From positions 1 through 64,000 of the IMG/VR virus record IMGVR_UViG_3300035698_012122: a DNA stretch of 64,000 bases; one strand, given 5' to 3'. The notes under the pieces are model-generated. The model was not told the DNA's origin. It saw nothing but the letters and a program-made list of their open reading frames with translations, and ran no database searches. Position 1 is the first letter of the stretch. Each line of letters opens with the position of its first letter. The DNA comes from a virus. The translations under genes were made by a program, and so were the position numbers. Shown here piece after piece: positions 8,166-16,269 of this stretch.

Positions 8166-8453
8166 GTGAAAGATCAAAATAGATTATTTATCGGTGGACT
8201 TAATTTCACTACGAGTAGAGAAGAACTATTAAATGAGTTTTCTAAATTTGGTAGAGTAACAGACCTAAAAGTTCCAATCACACAAGAAACTGGTATGACA
8301 AAAGGTTTTTGTTTTTTAACTATGTCTTCACCTGAAGAAGCTGAAATGGTTATGGAAAAATTGAACGGTACTGAATACAATGGTAGAACCATTGGTGTTA
8401 AAAAGTATGTTCAACAACCAACAAGGCAAACAGAACATACAACGGAAATGTAA
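8166..8453 (+). CDS. RRM-domain RNA-binding protein
   Basis: A single RNA recognition motif fills this 95-residue protein. RNP2 is LFIGGL (residues 7-12) and RNP1 is KGFCFLTM (46-53), with the aromatic residues that stack on RNA bases at Phe8, Phe48 and Phe50. Helix 1 (SREELLNEFSKFG) and helix 2 (SPEEAEMVMEKLNG) are in place, and a short polar tail ends the protein. The layout matches small cyanobacterial and proteobacterial Rbp proteins. The start is GTG after AAGGAAG. The stop lies five bases before the portal start. It probably binds mRNA or a small RNA; target unknown. Confidence 0.88.
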   Translation: MKDQNRLFIGGLNFTTSREELLNEFSKFGRVTDLKVPITQETGMTKGFCFLTMSSPEEAEMVMEKLNGTEYNGRTIGVKKYVQQPTRQTEHTTEM

Positions 8454-8457
8454 AACT

Positions 8458-10032
8458 ATGGGTAAAAAATTTAAAGTAAATAACAATGTTCTTATAAATA
8501 TGCCAGTGACACCTCAACAGTTTGGTGAAGCTTTGCAATTCCCATCTGGTCAAACAGGTGATTACTATTCGGTAATTGCGTATAGTTCTATTTATTCTAA
8601 AGTGTCTCAGCAAATGTCATCTATTGTAAAAGCTGTAGATGAAATGAGTAGCTTCTATTTGGTAGACGTAATCATATCTCAATTATCAGATGATGCACTT
8701 TCACCTAAAGTTTCAGATGATGAGATTTTTAGTTACTCAGCAGACAACAATGAAAAAGCACAAAAAGAACTTGAAAGAATGTCTAGGCATTTAGGACTAG
8801 ATCAACTTATAGAAAATATCACACCAGAACTTTTAAAATATGGTGAATACGTTTTAAGAACTGAAATAGATGAAGGCGGTGAAGCCCTTGATATGTCAGG
8901 AAAAGAAAAGAAACGAACTAGAAGAAAAGCAAAGTCTATGGGTGTCACTGAATTATGTGATGATGTAGAACAAGGTTCTGTAGTTTCATTAACTCAAAAC
9001 GGAACTGTAGAAGGTTATCTTCAAACCAATCCCTTTACTGGTGGAGTTGAAAGAAAACAATTTGCAGACTTTATTAAATTCACATTAGGTGGTCAACGGA
9101 TAAGAGTAGATACTAAAAGTCTAATTCCAAACGCATCACTAACAGATAAGAAATTTTATAAAATGTACAAGTCACTTCCAAGGTTCATTAGAATTGGGAA
9201 GTCAATTATTTATACATACTTAACTAAATTAAAAGAGTTAGAGCTATTAGAAAAAATGGCCCCAGCTTTAAAACTAGATGCAATATCTAGGGGTAATTTA
9301 GTTGGTATGAATTTACCAGATAGATATAATCTGGAAGATGCTAAAAAGGCATCTACTCACTTTGAAGAAACTCTTAATAAAAAAGTCTCAATTGATCCAA
9401 CATCTTCAGATATTTCAGTAGCTAATATTATAACAACTGCTGGTAAAACTAGAATCATTCCATTGTTTGGCGATAAAGGTTCTTTGCAGAACTTAGATTA
9501 CAAAGATGACAATGCAAGTGAGTTATCATCTGAAGCTGAAGACCTTAGAAAACTTATCCTAAGTTCTGTAGGTATTCCATTTGAATTGGTATATGGTTCT
9601 GATGGTGATGGTAAAGGTGAAATACTTAAGCGAAATGCTAAGTACGTTAGATTCCTTAGAAAAATTCAAAAATCTATTTCCAATGGTTTGAGAGACTTAG
9701 CGTATATACATTTATCAAACAAAAACATTGATTATAAAAAAGAAGACATTTCAGTTCACTTTAATAAAAATTTAGTCGATATAGAAAACCTAGATCAAAT
9801 TGAACGTGATGAAGCAACAGTTAGTGGTTTATCTTCAGTATTAGATTTTGTAACAGAACTGAAAGATGCAATTGGTGAAGATAGGGTAAACCTAGAACCA
9901 ATTGCTAAATACATGGATGAGAATCTATCTACCATCGGTTTAACAGGTCTGATTAAAATGGATGACATCAAACCAGATGAACCACTTGTAACTGATGATG
10001 AAGAAGGGGAAGAAAATGAAGTTGTGCAATAA
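8458..10032 (+). CDS. Portal (head-tail connector) protein, gp20-like
   Basis: Forms the dodecameric portal through which DNA is packaged and ejected. The 524-residue product has features common to T4-type portals: a beta-rich first half with the basic stretch KKRTRRKAKS, the long stem helices around LLEKMAPALKLDAISRG, and a conserved core KTRIIPLFGDKGSLQNLDY followed by SSVGIPFELVYG. The C-terminus is acidic (DDEEGEENEVVQ). I start at 8458, since an in-frame ATG 78 bases upstream lies inside the RRM gene. Position after terminase and before core/protease genes agrees with the T4 order. Confidence 0.88.
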   Translation: MGKKFKVNNNVLINMPVTPQQFGEALQFPSGQTGDYYSVIAYSSIYSKVSQQMSSIVKAVDEMSSFYLVDVIISQLSDDALSPKVSDDEIFSYSADNNEKAQKELERMSRHLGLDQLIENITPELLKYGEYVLRTEIDEGGEALDMSGKEKKRTRRKAKSMGVTELCDDVEQGSVVSLTQNGTVEGYLQTNPFTGGVERKQFADFIKFTLGGQRIRVDTKSLIPNASLTDKKFYKMYKSLPRFIRIGKSIIYTYLTKLKELELLEKMAPALKLDAISRGNLVGMNLPDRYNLEDAKKASTHFEETLNKKVSIDPTSSDISVANIITTAGKTRIIPLFGDKGSLQNLDYKDDNASELSSEAEDLRKLILSSVGIPFELVYGSDGDGKGEILKRNAKYVRFLRKIQKSISNGLRDLAYIHLSNKNIDYKKEDISVHFNKNLVDIENLDQIERDEATVSGLSSVLDFVTELKDAIGEDRVNLEPIAKYMDENLSTIGLTGLIKMDDIKPDEPLVTDDEEGEENEVVQ

Positions 10033-10576
10033 AATAAATGAAGAGTTATCAAATGAAAGTGCCAAAGGCCTTAAAGACATTAACCCTGAATTGTTAAAAG
10101 TAATTTTAAAAGACGGTGGTGATGATATAGCTAGGGATGCTAAAGAGATTAAAAAGGTTTCAACTAAAGCTGGTGATGTCTACGTTGTTATAACTGATGG
10201 CCACTCTAACTACTTTAGTTTAAAGCATGGTTGGATTGGTGAAGAAGATGAAGGCCTAGATCATAAAGACTTTATCAAGCACCAAGATGAATTTGATAAG
10301 AACCTTAAGAAAAGTAAATCAGAAAAAATTACTGAAGCTCAACACTACAATACTAAAGTGCGTGAACTAGCTGAAACTATGGGTAGCCGTAAAATTAGAA
10401 TGGGTGTTAAAGAATCTAAAAAATATGTTGATAATATGATAAATGCAGATCATGCTTCACCTAACCCACTAGCTGATAAAGACCTTAAAATTCTACAGGA
10501 ATGTTCTACCCTTTTAGGTCAAACTATTCCAAGGCTTAAAGAAGTAAAGGAAACTAGACGCAAAGGTAAGAAATGA
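10016..10576 (+). CDS. Putative capsid-targeted internal or core protein 1
   Basis: A 186-residue protein opening with MKLCNKINEELSNES, the shared leader described for nine proteins in this window. It contains KITE|A (residues 104-108), matching the (I/L)xE|(A/G/S) consensus cut by T4-type prohead proteases, and a basic tail (KETRRKGKK). The middle has TDGHSNYFSLKHGWIGEED, which I do not recognise. The ATG at 10016 is preceded by GGGGA at five bases and overlaps the portal stop by 17 bases. A role as a packaged or prohead-core protein is inferred from leader, cleavage site and location. Confidence 0.6.
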   Translation: MKLCNKINEELSNESAKGLKDINPELLKVILKDGGDDIARDAKEIKKVSTKAGDVYVVITDGHSNYFSLKHGWIGEEDEGLDHKDFIKHQDEFDKNLKKSKSEKITEAQHYNTKVRELAETMGSRKIRMGVKESKKYVDNMINADHASPNPLADKDLKILQECSTLLGQTIPRLKEVKETRRKGKK

Positions 10577-11247
10577 AATTATGTAGTCAAATTAATGAAG
10601 CTATAAGTAACGAATTTGAACTTCATACTTCTGGAACAATTATAGAGGCATTGAAAATTGTATTCGCTTCTTATGCACTTCCATTTGAAGTATCAGAAGT
10701 TGAAATCGGTAATGGTGTAATTACATTAGATATACAAATAATCATTGAAGAAGAGAAAAGCGAATTTGAATTGCATTTCTTTGTAGATGAAGATGGTATT
10801 CCAAATGTTGCTGTATTCGATGATGAAGATGGTGATGAAGACTTTTTTGCTCATTCACTAAAGGGCATAGCATCCACTACAAAGGGTGCTGATGGAATAA
10901 CTGATATAGTTAACCTCATTGAACCGTCATGGCTAACAGAAGCCGTTATGATGGATATTTTAATGCCAGATGAAGATTCTGAATTGGAAGCTGAATTAGA
11001 AGAAGCTACTACATTTGTAATCCGTGATGGAAAAAAAGTTAAGAAGAAATTAGTTATAAGTAGAAGAAGAAAAGTTCTAACTGCAAAACAAAAAGCTGGA
11101 ATTAGAAAAGCGGTTAAAACTCGTAAATCTAAAAAAGGCCAAACAGCTAGAAAAAGAAAAATATCTAATAAGCTTAGAAAAAGAATGAAGCTTAAAAAGA
11201 ATACTAATAAAAGGCTAAAAGTAGCTGGAACATCTAGTAGGAAATAA
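10573..11247 (+). CDS. Putative prohead core protein with protease-releasable basic tail
   Basis: The leader is MKLCSQINEAISNE. Residues 20-140 are acidic (for example VFDDEDGDEDFF at 81-92). Two prohead-protease-type sites follow: LTE|A (121-124) and LEE|A (142-145). The last 80 residues are extremely Lys/Arg rich (SRRRKVLTAKQKAGIRK; ARKRKISNKLRKRMKLKK). Cleavage at LEE|A would free a small basic peptide suited to DNA binding inside the capsid, while the acidic part could serve as core scaffold, as in T4 gp67/gp68-type proteins. The start overlaps the previous stop (ATGA). Function is inferred. Confidence 0.6.
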   Translation: MKLCSQINEAISNEFELHTSGTIIEALKIVFASYALPFEVSEVEIGNGVITLDIQIIIEEEKSEFELHFFVDEDGIPNVAVFDDEDGDEDFFAHSLKGIASTTKGADGITDIVNLIEPSWLTEAVMMDILMPDEDSELEAELEEATTFVIRDGKKVKKKLVISRRRKVLTAKQKAGIRKAVKTRKSKKGQTARKRKISNKLRKRMKLKKNTNKRLKVAGTSSRK

Positions 11248-11472
11248 ATGGCCACTGTACCAGCAACTAAATTAGAAGGTGAAAAGCTACTTATAGAGTT
11301 AAGTAAGTTTACAGCAAAAGCTGGTAGAATCTTACTTAACAAAGGTAGCAAACCTGTTGAAAAGGATGAGGCCAGAACTGCATTAGGTTTATTAAACCAT
11401 GCCCAAGGTTTAGTTGGAACATCAGACCGTTCTGCTAGAAGATTATTAGCAATAGCCAAAAGGGCCTTATAA
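11248..11472 (+). CDS. Small head-region protein, 74 aa
   Basis: A small, basic, helical protein (KLLIELSKFTAKAGRILL; SARRLLAIAKRAL). Its ATG follows directly on the upstream TAA, so it is probably coupled to the basic-tail core gene. I recognise no family. Its position between portal and protease is where T4 carries its small prohead core genes, which makes a core role possible. Confidence 0.6.
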   Translation: MATVPATKLEGEKLLIELSKFTAKAGRILLNKGSKPVEKDEARTALGLLNHAQGLVGTSDRSARRLLAIAKRAL

Positions 11473-11474
11473 AA

Positions 11475-11903
11475 ATGAATGATAAAGAAACTAAATATAG
11501 TCATGCAGATAAACAAACAATGATGAAATTGTTTGACCTCATGGAAAATGTAAATGAAAATGTTATTTCGGCAAATAAAGAAATAACTGGTCTTAAAGTA
11601 AATGTTGGCCAGAACAACGTAATTCTAAAGCAACATCATGATAGGTCTACAAACCTAGAGGAAATTGTGAAAAAAGTTAAGGACGCATTAACAGAACTAA
11701 TTAAGAAAGTTGCTTCTATTAATACTAATGTGACTAATATTGATAAAGATTTAAAACCAATTAAAACTCATGTAACTAAAATTGAAAAGTGGACTAACAT
11801 GGTTTTAGGTGTTCCACTGTTTTTTAAATTAGTTTTTTGGGGTTTTGTTTTTGTTACATCAGGTTTTGGATGCTATAACGTAATTGTTAAAATGTTAAAT
11901 TAA
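11475..11903 (+). CDS. Coiled-coil protein with C-terminal membrane anchor
   Basis: Residues about 15-110 form a coiled coil (LMENVNENVISANKEITGL to VTKIEKWTNMV) with regular Ile/Val spacing. Residues about 113-138 are a single hydrophobic segment (FFKLVFWGFVFVTSGFGC). This layout recalls XhlA-type proteins, which have a coiled coil followed by one membrane helix and aid lysis, but I cannot confirm the family. It could also anchor the prohead initiation complex to the membrane, as T4 heads assemble there. Located among head genes, two bases after the upstream stop. Confidence 0.6.
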   Translation: MNDKETKYSHADKQTMMKLFDLMENVNENVISANKEITGLKVNVGQNNVILKQHHDRSTNLEEIVKKVKDALTELIKKVASINTNVTNIDKDLKPIKTHVTKIEKWTNMVLGVPLFFKLVFWGFVFVTSGFGCYNVIVKMLN

Positions 11904-11916
11904 GGGGTAAGGAATT

Positions 11917-12636
11917 ATGGAATTTAAGTTTAGAGAAGATGAAGATGCACAAGCGTTCCTAGCTGAAATAGGTGTATTTGAAAATATAGTTTCTATAACA
12001 AAAGAATTTGAACCAACAGATGAACAGATTAATGAGTTTATTAAATCTCGTGCTGGATATACTGGTGGAAGTAAAGATAAAGATAAATCTAATGCACAAA
12101 AAAAGAATTGGAGAAAAAACAAGGGAAAAATTAAGCGTGGCATTAAATCTTTCCATAAATCAGTTGAGGGAAAAAAGTTCCACCGTAATATGGGTAGATT
12201 TTTGGCAACTAGAATTACCAGAGATAAACTATCAGATAGGAAAGATGAAGCCTTTTCGATACTGGAAAATTTAGAATATATCAAAGCACTAAACAGTGCT
12301 AAACAACAGCTATATATAGAGTTAGACTATTTCCATCCCTTAACAGAACAAGCACAATTAGAATCTTTAGTGATGGATTACGCAGTGCCTTTTTTCCGAT
12401 CAATTGAAGAAAAGATGGTTTTCAATGAAGATTTAACAGTTGATGAATTTGATTTTTTACTTGAAATCGTAGACGAAACTAAACTATTATTAGAACTATC
12501 CGATAGTATTAACGTACCTATTGATAAATTGACGGAAATGTGGAAACCTATAGTAGTTAAACTAAATGTAGAAGATGGGTTTTCTCTTGAGCAATTCAAT
12601 GAAGAGTTAGCTAATGAAGTAAGGACACTTAATTAA
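11917..12636 (+). CDS. Hypothetical head-module protein, 239 aa
   Basis: No family recognised. The N-terminal 45 residues are acidic and helical. A very basic block follows (residues about 52-95: GGSKDKDKSNAQKKNWRKNKGKIKRGIK), and then an acidic helical C-terminal half (VDEFDFLLEIVDETKLLLEL). The mixture of basic and acidic blocks and the position directly before the protease-scaffold gene suggest a prohead component. The ATG of the protease follows its stop directly (TAAATG). Confidence 0.6.
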   Translation: MEFKFREDEDAQAFLAEIGVFENIVSITKEFEPTDEQINEFIKSRAGYTGGSKDKDKSNAQKKNWRKNKGKIKRGIKSFHKSVEGKKFHRNMGRFLATRITRDKLSDRKDEAFSILENLEYIKALNSAKQQLYIELDYFHPLTEQAQLESLVMDYAVPFFRSIEEKMVFNEDLTVDEFDFLLEIVDETKLLLELSDSINVPIDKLTEMWKPIVVKLNVEDGFSLEQFNEELANEVRTLN

Positions 12637-13983
12637 ATGAAGAACGTACCTATAATAGGCATTTCAAATGAACGTGTAAAATTTGAAATAGTCGAATCAA
12701 ATGAAGTTGATGGTGAACATATCATTGCTAAAGTGCGTGGTGTATTTTTCGTTCCAGATGGTAAATCAAGAAATGGTAGATACTATCCAAAAGAACTTTG
12801 GGAAAATGTTGTAAGTGACCCTGAAGTAATCGACAAATTAAAAACTAAAGCAATGTATGGAACTGTTGGTCATAGTCAAAAGATTGATGATGATGCAATT
12901 CTAAAAGGTTTAGTTTCTCATATTGTAACAAACATGGAAATTAAGAATGGTAAAGGAATTGGTGAAGCACTAATTCTGAATACACCAGCAGGTAAAAATC
13001 TAAATACGATATTACAAGCTGGTGGGTCAATGTTCGTTTCCACTAGAGCTGATGGTACTTTTGAAGGTAAACATGAAGGGTTGCCAATCGTTAGCCCAAA
13101 GACCTACAATTTCAATACAGTAGATTTTGTATTAGATGCTGGTTTTATAGAAGCCAATCCAAGCTTAACAGAAGCATATAATAATATATTAGAAACAAAC
13201 CAAGATAATAATGAAAACAAGGAAGGTAATATCATGTCTGAAAAACTAATTAAAATGCTATCTGATAGCAACGTAGACCTCAAAGTAGAAGTAAAAACTC
13301 TAACAGAGAGTCATTCAACTTTAACAGAAGAAAAAACTGTTTTAGAAGAAGAAAACAAACACCTATCAGGTGAAATGGTTAAGTTTGAAGAAGCAACTAA
13401 GAAAATTAAAGAAATGGAAGATGAAAAAGAAGCCGATGCTGAAAAGAAGAAGGAAGATGATAAAGAACTTTCAGAATTTAAAGAACTTGGTGAATCTTCA
13501 TCTGATGTTAAAGGCACTTTAAATAATGCTTTAACACATATTAAAAAAGTAAATGAAGAACTTGGTGGTTTTGATAATGCTAAAACAGCATTAGAAACAG
13601 CAATTACTTTTAAGAAATCAGTTGATGAAGCTGGTGGACTAGAAACTTTGATTGAAGCAAAAGCTAAGATTAAAGAAATGGAAGATGAAAAAGAAGATGA
13701 AGATAAAGAAAAAGAGAAAAAAGAACTAGCTGAAGAGTTAGGAATTTCTGAAGAAAAAGTAGCTGAATTACTAGAAACTAATTCTGCTGATGGAATCAGA
13801 AAAATGTTTACAGCATTAGAAGAAAATTTAGATAAGTCTAAATACAAAAAAATCTTTGAAAAGAAAAAAGCTAAATCTGAAGAAGATGATGGTGAAGATG
13901 ATGAAGATGATGATGAAGATGATGCTGATATTTCAGAATCTAAAATCTTATCAAAGAGTAATGCAAATTCAGTAAGTATGTAA
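12637..13983 (+). CDS. Prohead protease fused in frame to acidic scaffold
   Basis: Residues 1-180 match gp21-type prohead serine proteases: GKSRNGRYYPKELW (42-55), the catalytic His in VGHS (His79), VSHIV (93-97) and the Ser-containing GGSMFVSTRADG (129-140, Ser135). Residues 200-448 are a Glu/Lys-rich coiled-coil scaffold ending in a poly-Asp/Glu run (EEDDGEDDEDDDEDD). The junction holds SLTE|A (176-180), a likely self-cleavage site. T4 carries protease gp21 and scaffold gp22 as separate genes, so the fusion is notable. An internal start at 13234 could make scaffold alone. The usual HP of the His motif is HS here. Confidence 0.85.
   Translation: MKNVPIIGISNERVKFEIVESNEVDGEHIIAKVRGVFFVPDGKSRNGRYYPKELWENVVSDPEVIDKLKTKAMYGTVGHSQKIDDDAILKGLVSHIVTNMEIKNGKGIGEALILNTPAGKNLNTILQAGGSMFVSTRADGTFEGKHEGLPIVSPKTYNFNTVDFVLDAGFIEANPSLTEAYNNILETNQDNNENKEGNIMSEKLIKMLSDSNVDLKVEVKTLTESHSTLTEEKTVLEEENKHLSGEMVKFEEATKKIKEMEDEKEADAEKKKEDDKELSEFKELGESSSDVKGTLNNALTHIKKVNEELGGFDNAKTALETAITFKKSVDEAGGLETLIEAKAKIKEMEDEKEDEDKEKEKKELAEELGISEEKVAELLETNSADGIRKMFTALEENLDKSKYKKIFEKKKAKSEEDDGEDDEDDDEDDADISESKILSKSNANSVSM
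13221..13226 (+). promoter_or_regulatory. Internal ribosome-binding site for nested scaffold
   Basis: GGAAGG, preceded by AA, lies seven bases before the in-frame ATG at 13234 inside the protease-scaffold gene. This is as strong as the sites in front of stand-alone genes here and sits exactly at the domain boundary, between the protease domain and the coiled-coil scaffold. Confidence 0.65.
13234..13983 (+). CDS. Nested scaffold (core) protein from internal start
   Basis: In-frame ATG at codon 200 of the protease-scaffold gene would give a 249-residue protein starting MSEKLIKMLSDSN and consisting only of the coiled-coil, acidic scaffold part. It repeats the element IKEMEDEKE twice (at about residues 251 and 346 of the full product). 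Lambda uses the same nested arrangement for protease C and scaffold Nu3, letting scaffold be made in excess over protease. The strong internal ribosome site supports it; expression is not shown by sequence alone. Confidence 0.6.
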   Translation: MSEKLIKMLSDSNVDLKVEVKTLTESHSTLTEEKTVLEEENKHLSGEMVKFEEATKKIKEMEDEKEADAEKKKEDDKELSEFKELGESSSDVKGTLNNALTHIKKVNEELGGFDNAKTALETAITFKKSVDEAGGLETLIEAKAKIKEMEDEKEDEDKEKEKKELAEELGISEEKVAELLETNSADGIRKMFTALEENLDKSKYKKIFEKKKAKSEEDDGEDDEDDDEDDADISESKILSKSNANSVSM

Positions 13984-13997
13984 TAAATAGAGTAATT

Positions 13998-14043
13998 TGT
14001 GTGGGTGCTACACTTTAGCTAATCCACACATTTTTTGTTTTTC
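13998..14043 (+). terminator. Intrinsic terminator before the major capsid gene
   Basis: TGTGTGG (13998-14004) pairs with CCACACA (14024-14030), extended by one G-T pair, and is followed at once by TTTTTTGTTTTT. The loop is about 18 bases. It would end or reduce transcription after the scaffold gene, implying a separate promoter for the capsid gene in 14044-14150. An 11-base direct repeat CTACACTTTAG occurs in the loop (14008-14018) and again at 14068-14078. Confidence 0.75.
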
Positions 14044-14150
14044 CCAATTTGAGTTTAGTTTGGTTTCTACACTTTAGAATACACATAAAGAAAATTAGGG
14101 ATATTTTTTTAGAGTAACTAATATTAATCATAATTTATGGAGAAATTATT

Positions 14151-15584
14151 ATGAAACCAAATGAAATTAACGAAGATGTACTAAACCAAGAAAACACAAG
14201 ATTAGCTGAAGGGTATTGGAAAAAATACAAGAAGCAAATGCAATCACTGGAAAATGGTCTAGTTAATAAAGCTATGACACTTTCAGAACACCACATGGCT
14301 CAACTAGGTATGCAGTTAGACCAGTGGGAAAAATATACGCAAATGATGGAATCAAATGGTTCTTTAAACTCACTTGGAGAATTGCCAACAGTTGCACTAG
14401 ATGTAATTACAGCAACTTTAAGTGAATCAATTTTACCAGTAATTAGTTCTATTCAAACAATCAAAGCTCAAAACTCTTTAATTTGGTTTAAAGATATTGT
14501 TGCACTTGATTCAAAAGGTAATGTTACTGCTGGTGATGTTATGGTTAACCCAACTGAAGGTGTTAAAACACCACAAGGTTATGCTTCAGCTCAAGTAACT
14601 GGTGAAGATTCTGGTGATACAACTACTGGTACATTCGCTTATACTCATACTGTTAACGGTGGTGAATCTATCCGTAGACAAAATGTTAAAATTTATCTTC
14701 TATCAGATCCAGCAGTTTTTGCTAAAGATTTTGATGGTAAAGGTAAAGCATACGGTGAAGGCATGAGTGCTGTAATTGATTATGCAACTGGTATTATCGA
14801 AGTAACTCTAAGTGCAGACCCAGCTACAGGTGATAAGATCATGGTAGACTATGTTCAAAACTTAGAAGAAATGAGTGATGTTCGTAGACTTGGTTCACAA
14901 CTAAGAAGTGACAACATTGTTGCTATTCCTTATGCACTTAAGGGTGTTGCTGGAATGTTCCAAATGTTTGAACTTAAACAAACTTTTGGTGATTCTGCAT
15001 TACAAGATATGACTGATGATTTAGTTAGAGGTATCAATGCAGAGATTGGTGGAGATTTAATTTCTAAGTATAAAGCTAATGCACAAGGTACTACTTTATT
15101 CCAAGAATATAATCCACTAGTTCATACTGGTGTTCCAGAAGCAGATCATAACGCGGCCTACGCTTATAGACGAGCTGATGCTGAATCAGTAATCATGTCT
15201 AACAGTGGTAGAGGTGTAATTAAAGTTGTTATCGCTGGACATTTACATTGTGCAAAACTTAGAGGCATGGATGGATTTAATCTTCTATCTGATGGTGGAA
15301 GTTTAGGTGCTCATATTTTTGGTACACATAAAGGTGTTACTTATGTAAGAGTTCCAGATGAAAGTATTCTTGATAAGAGAGCTGGACTTGGAATCTTTAC
15401 TGGTACGAAGCCACTTGAAAGTGCTGGTGTTTATGCACCGTATATGCCACTTACAATTGGTGCTTCACCACTAGGGCCAAATCCATTAACGGAACAAAAA
15501 GTTGCGGCGAGTATGGCAGGAACTAAATGTGTTGTTCCAGCTTATGTTACGAACTTCAATGTTGCAGTAACTCCAAACCCATAA
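14151..15584 (+). CDS. Major capsid protein, gp23-like
   Basis: A 477-residue protein downstream of protease and scaffold and isolated between two terminators, the classic setting for the major head protein. The N-terminal 45 residues are helical and charged (the delta region), then comes ALDVITATLSESILPVISSIQ, common in T4-type capsid proteins, and later DDLVRGINAEIGGDLISKY and GFNLLSDGGSLGAHIFGTHKG. A probable beta-domain insertion lies around residues 175-245 (ATGIIEVTLSADPATGDKI). The N-terminus MKPNEINEDVLNQ resembles the shared leader, and LAE|G (residues 18-21) fits the prohead protease consensus. The exact maturation site cannot be fixed by eye. Confidence 0.88.
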   Translation: MKPNEINEDVLNQENTRLAEGYWKKYKKQMQSLENGLVNKAMTLSEHHMAQLGMQLDQWEKYTQMMESNGSLNSLGELPTVALDVITATLSESILPVISSIQTIKAQNSLIWFKDIVALDSKGNVTAGDVMVNPTEGVKTPQGYASAQVTGEDSGDTTTGTFAYTHTVNGGESIRRQNVKIYLLSDPAVFAKDFDGKGKAYGEGMSAVIDYATGIIEVTLSADPATGDKIMVDYVQNLEEMSDVRRLGSQLRSDNIVAIPYALKGVAGMFQMFELKQTFGDSALQDMTDDLVRGINAEIGGDLISKYKANAQGTTLFQEYNPLVHTGVPEADHNAAYAYRRADAESVIMSNSGRGVIKVVIAGHLHCAKLRGMDGFNLLSDGGSLGAHIFGTHKGVTYVRVPDESILDKRAGLGIFTGTKPLESAGVYAPYMPLTIGASPLGPNPLTEQKVAASMAGTKCVVPAYVTNFNVAVTPNP

Positions 15585-15605
15585 GTCTAAATAACAATTA
15601 AACTA

Positions 15606-15639
15606 AGCAGTAGGGTGTAAAAGCCCCACTGCTTTTTTT
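15606..15639 (+). terminator. Intrinsic terminator after the major capsid gene
   Basis: AGCAGTAGGG pairs with CCCCACTGCT with one mismatch, around a short TGTAAAAG loop, and is followed by seven T. Together with the terminator at 13998 it makes the capsid gene a separate transcription unit, as expected for the most abundant virion protein. Confidence 0.85.
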
Positions 15640-15659
15640 GTTAAACAAGGAAACTAAAC

Positions 15660-16250
15660 ATGATTAAATACAAACTAAATAATGCTAGAAAAACTCAGGT
15701 TTCAACTGCAAAAATTGGTGGAAAAAGAATTGTTTTAGAATCAGGTGGAGAAAAGATAATTTCCTTTACAGATTTTAAGCGGTTTGAAAAATCTTTAAAC
15801 TCTCTAGTAACTTCAAATATTATTACTTGTGAAAAGCTTATTGGTGAAAAAGCCAAAGAAGCTAAAATAAGTGGTGATGAACCTTTATCTGATGAAGCTA
15901 AGAAAAAAATTGCTGATGATGCTGAAGCTAAAAGAATAGCTGATGAAGAAGAAGCTCAAGCTAAAAAAGATGAAGAAGAAGCTGAAGAAAAAAGAGTAGC
16001 CGATGAAGCTGAAGCTAAGAGATTAGCAGATGAAGAAGAAGCTAGTAATAAAGCCCCTGATGATGCTAATGAAACTGATGAATCTAAAGAAGGTTCTGAT
16101 GATGAAAATAAAGCACCTGATGCTGATATTGATTCTAATAACCCTGATAGTGATGCAAGTGTTCCAAGCAGTGAAGCTAAAGACACACAAGCACAACATA
16201 AAAATCAAGGTGGTAGAAACAATAACAGAAGCCGTAATAGAAACAAGTAA
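15660..16250 (+). CDS. Low-complexity Ala/Glu/Asp/Lys-rich protein
   Basis: Residues 1-60 look like a small folded domain (IGGKRIVLESGGEKIISF). Residues 65-120 are an Ala/Glu/Lys repeat (AEAKRIADEEEAQAKKDEEE) that should form a long single helix or coiled coil. The last 70 residues are disordered, Asp/Ser/Asn rich, with a basic end (GGRNNNRSRNRNK). No family recognised; phage genes of this kind next to the capsid gene can be head decoration or head-completion proteins, but that is only a guess. Confidence 0.65.
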   Translation: MIKYKLNNARKTQVSTAKIGGKRIVLESGGEKIISFTDFKRFEKSLNSLVTSNIITCEKLIGEKAKEAKISGDEPLSDEAKKKIADDAEAKRIADEEEAQAKKDEEEAEEKRVADEAEAKRLADEEEASNKAPDDANETDESKEGSDDENKAPDADIDSNNPDSDASVPSSEAKDTQAQHKNQGGRNNNRSRNRNK

Positions 16251-16269
16251 GAAATAATGGGGTATTGGT

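Noticed and set aside
8380-8457. Upstream in-frame ATG for the portal gene
   Set aside because: It lies inside the RRM gene in another frame; the extra 26 residues look like translated RRM antiphase sequence, and the later ATG is a better start.
10016-10030. MKLC leader as a lipoprotein signal
   Set aside because: Only three residues precede the Cys; there is no hydrophobic stretch, and other members of the family lack Cys.
13311-13847. 178-codon open frame on the minus strand
   Set aside because: Ser/Phe-rich antisense of the Glu/Lys-rich scaffold; no ribosome site and no recognisable protein.
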